Origin: Gammaproteobacteria bacterium
Lineage (GTDB): Bacteria > Pseudomonadota > Gammaproteobacteria > SZUA-152
Assembly (NCBI GenBank): GCA_011371455.1
Contig: DRQN01000091.1
Location: 1-32,788, forward strand
Reading direction: 5' to 3'
Length of the DNA: 32,788 bases
Under the pieces are notes generated by a model that was not told the origin of the DNA, did not search any database, and worked only from the letters and a program-made list of their open reading frames with translations. Made by a program: the position numbers and the translations under genes. Shown here in pieces: positions 28,701 through 32,788 of the stretch (position 1 is its first letter; each line of letters starts with the position of its first letter).

Positions 28701-29040
28701 GCATGTCCATCTGCCCGTGCTCCAGCCCTTCGAGATAGGCGGGCAGTTGCAGGATGGCGCGCATCAGCACGTCGTAGGCGTCATCCTTCTGGCCGATTTC
28801 GTCATTGAGCAGGGCGTTGGCGACCTTTTCCATTTCCTCGGCCAGCAGGGCGCCGCCGTAAATCTCCACCATCTGCAGGGTGCCGTAGATCTGGTGCAGA
28901 TAGGTGGCGCAGAAGCGCATCTGGGTAGCGTCACCCGGATTTTCGACGTAGGTCTCCAGGGCCTGACACGTCTGGTTCAGGCTTTCCTGAATTTCGTCCT
29001 TGACCCATTTCAGGGTAGTGTAATCGAGTTCCTCGCCCAT
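22738..29040 (-). CDS. chpA: ChpA-like hybrid CheA histidine kinase with multiple HPt domains and C-terminal REC
   Basis: Four HTL(K/H)G(S/G)(G/A)R HPt motifs, kinase HILRNAVDHGIEP / DDGRGLD / GRGVGMDVV, CheW-like domain, C-terminal REC VMVVDDSITVRKVTERLLS...LLDVEMPRMDGYEL...GKPYQEAEL; start at MGEELDYTTLKWV. Confidence 0.93.
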   Translation of the reverse strand: MGEELDYTTLKWVKDEIQESLNQTCQALETYVENPGDATQMRFCATYLHQIYGTLQMVEIYGGALLAEEMEKVANALLNDEIGQKDDAYDVLMRAILQLPAYLEGLEHGQMDMPVVLLPLLNDLRAARGENLLSENAFFAPDLSVTPPRPQLPPGKTYPDIQAYARKLRPLFQVSLLGWYRERDAGGSLKKLAAVLRELQNASQTDASRRLWWIAGGVIEALIDDGLETGTSVKLLMGHVDQQIKRLIGDGEAVFEHAPPTELLKNCLYYVATAQSSGPRVSGLKQAFHLDQLLPYSGALEEAMDNLKGSSAELMGSVSSVIKEDLLAVKDQLDIFVRSDERDVADLTPLGDSLQRIADTLAMLGLGDLRKVIQQQAGHIDAFVGGGEIPDDKRLMEMASALLYVEASLENPAVTGGTRAEADTPDLDHDSEEESPVLMPPGEQAQIVNLVINESRELLTDVKEGLNTFAVDSGAFEAIEEVPAKLAQIKGALAVLNYQRAAELLGAAIEYVRNDVLRQQQAPDAVKLDALADIITSIEYYLEAIEDSRAHPETILAVAELSVEELGYPLASPAEADGAAPGKSDADGGTRAAVLDLDAQFDVGFDEPVAAVEEEPSASEAEAGAETPAHEQASPSPEPEPKLEAEAEAAANEASPASLEEDEFAADIEADIDEEILEIFLEEADEVLGTMTDCLHAWRADPEDHKSLETLRRSYHTLKGSGRLAGAMVTGEYAWAFENMLNRVLEGKLEPSPALFQLLTLSEPALHGLLAHLKGETERRPPVKRLMALADTLAEGGELSLSDLPGTAVEAAAEAATIGEAPVGTEDIAESETTADETAAEPVIEPLEPSVPAEASTGEEPAAESATAIEEITFETASPAGEEFTHDAEPATDQEPVVAEAPQTEEPLTEAGEPFPGDTPSLDEEVPATEEPPADTEAGDEAAARGDDTPITKDREADTAPAGEEPAFDPVLADIFRKETEGHLEALREFITDHSAVGPFPVTEGLHRALHTLHGSARMAGVSSIAALSEPMDRFVRTLLERDIPFDHAGLAALEEFTDRLAEALSTFDQSPPSQRDNTELLARIAAMHEQALALPPAEASTETVEAAAAPAMAQDGEDQELLEIFLDEASEILTTSDELLQRWPANLHDTGLLHELQRALHTLKGSARLANIPPIGDLTHEMEALLEGITEGHREADADLPALIQHCLDWLQQAVEQVRRGEALSAADDCLAQLAEWKAETAAAEAQHEAAEPVHEPAKKQDEETAAETDQPEAAPAEPQEEERIELAPMFDEQPDRETGDADYDTELLEIFLEEAEEIQESVESILDQWSQDHENLDHVAELQRALHTLKGGARMANVTAVGDLAHVVESLLERMAEGLIAPEARFPALLQDCHDWLSEGLELARQRHTVPAATSLVAQIEAAIRGETAPAAEAEPTPATVEPPAATEEETTRGETSLVSDELEEIDALVLQDVEPTDKAQAAPLAAEEQVRVRADLLNDLVNFSGEINIYSARIGQQLSAWRFNLAELDQTVSRLREQLRKFEIETETQIMYRHDTGGGGHAEDFDPLELDRFSTMQQLSRGMVESLGDLTSIQGLLEELSSDTDTLLLQQQRVTSELQEGLMHTRMVAFSSILPRLRRIVRQTAAETDKQVKLKVSGAEGELDRSQLNRLVPALEHILRNAVDHGIEPAAEREAAGKPATGSIRIDLDHQGSEVVLKVSDDGRGLDITALREKAIEKGRLLPDADLSDRELMTFILESGFSTAKEVTQISGRGVGMDVVNTEIKQLGGTLHIDTEQGQGTSFLIRLPLTVLVNQALMVQVGEATYAIQLPNVEHVIRVGHDELAPLVAGTESHYDYAGNRYQYLSLGKVLSGVSPVLPGGKQRIPLLLLRSGDHRVALQVDTLLGRQEIVIKSVGPQLSSVNVLSGATILPDGEVALILDVGNLVRSVMAQQHGVAEPLLPAAEAVPAQAEEHRLTVMVVDDSITVRKVTERLLSRYDFDVITAKDGVDALTVMLEQVPDIMLLDVEMPRMDGYELATTMRNDERLREVPIIMITSRTGEKHRQRAMDIGVDEYMGKPYQEAELIDNIRNLVGATA

Positions 29041-29065
29041 CTCTTTCAGCGCGCCTTGTCCAATG

Positions 29066-29962
29066 CTATTGGTGTTGGAATGCCAGCGTATTGGCATAGG
29101 GGAAACGTTTCATGCGCGGGTGCTTCCAGTTGAGAAGCTCTCCCACGCCCAGGATCAGCATACCTCCTGGCTGTAGATGATCGGCCAGGGTGTTGGCAAT
29201 CTGTATGCGCTGCTCGCGGTCGAAGTAGATCAGCAGGTTCAGGCACAGGATGATATCCATCTTGCCGATCGGCGCGTCATCCAACTGCAGAATGTTCAGG
29301 TGGTTGAAGCAGACCCGTTTGCGCAGCTCTTCGCTGACCTGAAACCGTCCATCGTCGGTTTCGGTAAAATAGTTTTCCAGCCAGCGTGGACCGATGTCGC
29401 GCACCTTTTGCCGGCTGTACAGGCCCAGGCGCCCGGTGGCCAGCGCCGCGCGGCTGATGTCGCTGGCCATCATGCCGAGAAAATAGGGCGCGCCCAGCTG
29501 GCGCATGCGGTCGTCGATGGCCATCGCCACGCTGTAGGGCTCTTCGCCGGTGGAGCAGCCCACGCTCCAGACGTCGATGGCCAGGGGCTCTGCCGGGCAA
29601 TCCGCCGGACTGGCCGGCAGGCAGTGCCGGACGATCAATGCCAGCACGCTCTCGTGACGCAGGAAGCGGGTCTCGTGCACCGTGAGGTGGTGCACCAGGT
29701 GTCCCCACTCGACGAGCCCTTCGCGACCGGTGGTCACGTAGTCGTAATAGGCCTGAAAGTCGGCGATGCCCAGCTCACGCATGCGCATACCCAGGTTGGT
29801 CGCCAGGAAGGACAGGCGATTGTCCGGCAGGCGCATGCCCGTGCGCTGCTTGAGCAGCGCCGCCCATTGCTCGAACTGTGCCGGGTCCATCTCCGGCAGC
29901 GGCTTGATGAACAGCTCGTCCACGCCTGGCAGACGCTCTACGGTGGCTTTCATGGGCGGCAC
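29066..29962 (-). CDS. pilK: CheR-like methyltransferase (PilK-like)
   Basis: VHHLTVHETRFLRHESVL, VWSVGCSTGEEPYSVAMAI, DIILCLNLLIYFD; located between pilJ and chpA. Confidence 0.9.
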   Translation of the reverse strand: MPPMKATVERLPGVDELFIKPLPEMDPAQFEQWAALLKQRTGMRLPDNRLSFLATNLGMRMRELGIADFQAYYDYVTTGREGLVEWGHLVHHLTVHETRFLRHESVLALIVRHCLPASPADCPAEPLAIDVWSVGCSTGEEPYSVAMAIDDRMRQLGAPYFLGMMASDISRAALATGRLGLYSRQKVRDIGPRWLENYFTETDDGRFQVSEELRKRVCFNHLNILQLDDAPIGKMDIILCLNLLIYFDREQRIQIANTLADHLQPGGMLILGVGELLNWKHPRMKRFPYANTLAFQHQ

Positions 29963-30013
29963 CCAGCGTTTCCGGGCAGCGGCAGATTCATGGTGCGCCG
30001 ACCGGTCACCGGC

Positions 30014-32038
30014 TTATTCCGGCAACTTGAAGCCGGCAACGGACTTGCGCAGCTCGTTGGAGAGTTCGGCCAGGTTGCCGATGGAGGCCGAGGTCTCGTT
30101 GGTGCCGGCCGAGGTCTGGGTGGTGACCTCCTGGATCACGTTCATGCTCTCGGAGATGCTGGAGGCGGCGACGGCCTGCTGCTGCGCCGACTCGGAGATG
30201 GAGTGGGTCAGTTCGGCCAGTTCCATGGACACGGTCTCGATCTCGCCCAGCGCCTCGCCGGCGTTGACCGCCAGCTTGGCCCCGCTCACCACCTGGGTGG
30301 TGGATTGCTCCATGGAGGCCACCGCCTCGTTGGTGTCGGATTGGATGGTCTTCACCAGCGCCTCGATCTGTTTGGTGGCGTCGGTGGACTTTTCCGCCAG
30401 GCGCTGCACTTCGTCGGCCACCACCGCGAAGCCGCGGCCCGATTCGCCGGCCATGGCGGCCTGGATGGCGGCGTTGAGGGCCAGGATGTTGGTCTGGTCG
30501 GCGATGTCGTTGATCAGCTCCACCATGTCGCCGATTTCCTGCGAGCTTTCGCCCAGACGCTTGATGCGCTTGGAGGTTTCCTGGATCTGCTCGCGGATGG
30601 TGTCCATGCCGCGGATGGTGTCCTGCACCGCCTGGGCGCCCTTCTTGGCGATGTCCAGCGACTTGTTGGCCACCTCGGAGGAGGCGTTGGCATTGCTGGA
30701 CACGGTGTCGATGGAGATGGCCATCTGGTTGATGGCCGCCGAGGCCGCGGTGATCTGCTCGGCCTGATGGTCGGAGGCCTCGGCCAGGTGCATGGCGGTG
30801 GCCTGGGTCTCCTGGGCCGCCGAGGATACCTGCACGGTGGTCTCGTTGATGGTGGAGACCAGCCGGCGCAGCTGGTCGATGGTGTAGTTGATGGCGTCGG
30901 CGATGGCGCCGGTGATGTCTTCGGTCACCGTGGCCTGGGCGGTGAGGTCGCCGTTGGCCAGATCGCCGATTTCGTCCAGCAGGCGCATGATGGCGTCCTG
31001 GTTGCGGCGATTCTGCGCCGCCGTCTCGGCCAGGCGGGCACGGGTATCGCCGACCACCTTGAAGCCGAGAACGATCAGCAGCAGCAGGGCCACGGCGCCC
31101 AACAGCGTGGCCGTCGTTGCATTGATGAGGCGGCTGTCGCCAAGGGCGGTGTAGGCCTGCATCAGATCGGTGGTGCGGCCGAGCAGGACTTCACTCTGCG
31201 TGACCAGGTTGCCGGCGGCCTGCTGGGCCTCGAACAGGGCCGGTGTCTGTTCCAGGATACGGCCCACCAGTTCATGCACCGTCTCGAAGGAGTCGGCCAC
31301 TTCTGCCAGTTTGTCGCGGGCGTCCGGGTCGCGCACGCGGCTGATGTTCATTTTGCGATTGCCATTGAGCATGGCGTCCAGCACGCGGCCAAAGAGGGCG
31401 GCGTCGCGGCCGAAGCGTTCGGCGGCGGCGGCGGCATCCTCGCCACCGGCGAGGATGCGGTTGGCGTTGACGGCGATGCGCGGCACCAGCATCAGCTGGC
31501 GGCTGGCGATGTAGACCTGGCTGGCGGAGGCGCCGGACTCGATCATGGTGCTGACCACCTCGTCCGACAAGGCCAGCAGGCTGGGCATGGTGTCGTTGAT
31601 GGCGCCGACGAACTCGCTCAGCATGCGGATGGTGCCCTCGGCCTCCAGGATCACGTTTGCATTGCTGCCGATGGTCGTCCACAGGGACTCCACCGCGGCC
31701 AGGCTGTCTTCAACGGCTGGCGGGCTGGGGGGCAGGCCGGTTTGCGGATTGCCGTTGCGCAGAATCTGCAGATTGTGGGCGAAGTCTTCGCGGTTCTGCC
31801 GCAGCAGGGTAAAGGCGCCCACATTACTGGCGCTGGCCGATTCCACGGCGTTCTTGACGATACTCTGCGAGAGCACACGCTGTTCGCCGGCCAGGCTGAT
31901 GTATTCCTTGTCGTGGGAGGCCTGTCTCTCGACATAGACGAAAGAGGCCACCGCCGCCAGGAAGAACAGCAACAACAGGATGCCGATGGTCATCAGCCCC
32001 TTGTCAAAGGCGAATTTGGTGTTGGATGCTTGTCTCAT
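30014..32038 (-). CDS. pilJ: methyl-accepting chemotaxis protein (PilJ-like)
   Basis: N-terminal TM, PilJ-type sensor ([13 protein letters not shown]), HAMP, signalling tip [43 protein letters not shown]. Confidence 0.93.
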   Translation of the reverse strand: MRQASNTKFAFDKGLMTIGILLLLFFLAAVASFVYVERQASHDKEYISLAGEQRVLSQSIVKNAVESASASNVGAFTLLRQNREDFAHNLQILRNGNPQTGLPPSPPAVEDSLAAVESLWTTIGSNANVILEAEGTIRMLSEFVGAINDTMPSLLALSDEVVSTMIESGASASQVYIASRQLMLVPRIAVNANRILAGGEDAAAAAERFGRDAALFGRVLDAMLNGNRKMNISRVRDPDARDKLAEVADSFETVHELVGRILEQTPALFEAQQAAGNLVTQSEVLLGRTTDLMQAYTALGDSRLINATTATLLGAVALLLLIVLGFKVVGDTRARLAETAAQNRRNQDAIMRLLDEIGDLANGDLTAQATVTEDITGAIADAINYTIDQLRRLVSTINETTVQVSSAAQETQATAMHLAEASDHQAEQITAASAAINQMAISIDTVSSNANASSEVANKSLDIAKKGAQAVQDTIRGMDTIREQIQETSKRIKRLGESSQEIGDMVELINDIADQTNILALNAAIQAAMAGESGRGFAVVADEVQRLAEKSTDATKQIEALVKTIQSDTNEAVASMEQSTTQVVSGAKLAVNAGEALGEIETVSMELAELTHSISESAQQQAVAASSISESMNVIQEVTTQTSAGTNETSASIGNLAELSNELRKSVAGFKLPE

Positions 32039-32161
32039 GGGTTTCGGCTCCTAGCCCTTGATGGTTTTTGTTTGCATCAGGTCCACCAGCTCATGGCAGC
32101 ACCTTGAAATGACAATCGTGTAATAGCGTGGGTTTGTTTCGTCTGGCACCGACATGTCGCC

Positions 32162-32701
32162 TCATACCGCCACTTGCAGAAACTGCGGATCTTCCGCCAG
32201 CGTAGCCATGTTGAAGACATACCAGGTCTGCCCCGCCTGCAGGAAGGCGCCTTGAATGTAGGGTCTCACCGCTTCGTTCAGTTTCTTTACCCGGGTGACG
32301 GCCTCCTGCGGGTCGAAATGCTTGAGGCCCAGCACTTCATCCACCAGCAGGCCGGCGCTCAGATTCTCCTGCTGGATCACCATGATGCGTGAATGCGCGT
32401 CGAGGCTGACGGCCGACTGTCCCAGATAACCGCGCAGATCCATCACCGGCAGCAGGGTGCCGCGGATGTTCGCCAGCCCCTTCACCCAGCTCAGGGTGCC
32501 GGGCACCAGGGTCAGCTTGGGATAGTGGAGGATTTCGTTCACCTGCGTCAGCGGCGCCACCAGGGTAATATCGCCGATGCGGAAGCCGATGCCATGCCAC
32601 AACGCCCGGCTCTCGGCACGTTGCGGCAGGCCTCGCGTGTTCCGCAGGCTGCGCTGCTCGATATCCCGCAGCAGCGCCAGCGGGTGTCCATGATGACTCA
32701 A
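32162..32701 (-). CDS. pilI: CheW-like protein (PilI-like)
   Basis: IGFRIGDITLVAPLTQVNEILHYPKLTLVPGTLSWVKGLANIRGTLLPVMDLRGYLG; upstream of pilJ. Confidence 0.88.
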   Translation of the reverse strand: MSHHGHPLALLRDIEQRSLRNTRGLPQRAESRALWHGIGFRIGDITLVAPLTQVNEILHYPKLTLVPGTLSWVKGLANIRGTLLPVMDLRGYLGQSAVSLDAHSRIMVIQQENLSAGLLVDEVLGLKHFDPQEAVTRVKKLNEAVRPYIQGAFLQAGQTWYVFNMATLAEDPQFLQVAV

Positions 32702-32716
32702 GCCGCCACCCCGCCC

Positions 32717-32788
32717 TTACTGGCCACCCAGCAAGGAATTGATGGTGGCGATCAATTCCTTTTCCTGGGCCGGCTTGGTGACATAGCC
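32717..32788 (-). CDS. pilH: response regulator C-terminus (PilH-like), truncated by window edge
   Basis: Reverse translation ...GYVTKPAQEKELIATINSLLGGQ*, REC-domain KP motif; expected position upstream of pilI. Confidence 0.7.
   Translation of the reverse strand, partial: GYVTKPAQEKELIATINSLLGGQ

Noticed and set aside
29177-32107. 976-aa ORF on the + strand opposite pilK/pilJ
   Set aside because: Mirror of GC-rich coding sequence; Gly/Val/His/Gln-rich low-information translation, and the minus-strand genes are clear CheR and MCP proteins.
21170-32788. Novel signalling system
   Set aside because: Gene order pilH-pilI-pilJ-pilK-chpA-chpB-chpC matches the known Chp/Pil chemosensory cluster of type IV pili; interesting only in details.

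Overview
The window is a GC-rich gammaproteobacterial chromosomal segment made mostly of conserved genes. From left to right it holds argB (5' part, minus), algC-type phosphomannomutase/phosphoglucomutase, dut, a small membrane protein, a tandem M16 peptidase pair (all minus), ftsY-ftsE-ftsX-rpoH, a predicted outer-membrane beta-barrel, a DUF4426-like protein, rpoZ-spoT-ridA, a three-gene c-type cytochrome islet, recG, bioA, and a Chp/Pil-type chemosensory cluster on the minus strand (chpC-like CheW, CheB, a 2100-aa ChpA-like CheA, CheR/PilK, PilJ, PilI, and the C-terminus of a PilH-like REC). I see no prophage, CRISPR array or defence island. The unusual material is non-coding or repeat-derived: (i) a ~161-bp, almost fully palindromic MITE-like element in two inverted copies (~94% identical by eye), plus a solo 20-bp terminus with an apparent 5-bp target duplication; (ii) nested inverted-repeat elements of the CACAGAG / CGCAAAGG type inside the dut-algC and ftsY-ftsE gaps; (iii) three identical 51-bp tandem repeats inserted in frame just before the DGDGD metal-binding loop of the phosphohexomutase; (iv) a bulged-stem, multi-branched putative leader RNA upstream of a cytochrome c gene; (v) a compact set of three c-type cytochromes (lipoprotein, four-TM membrane-anchored, soluble) around an AT-rich divergent promoter region with palindromes. 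All assignments come from reading the sequence and motifs; no database search was run.
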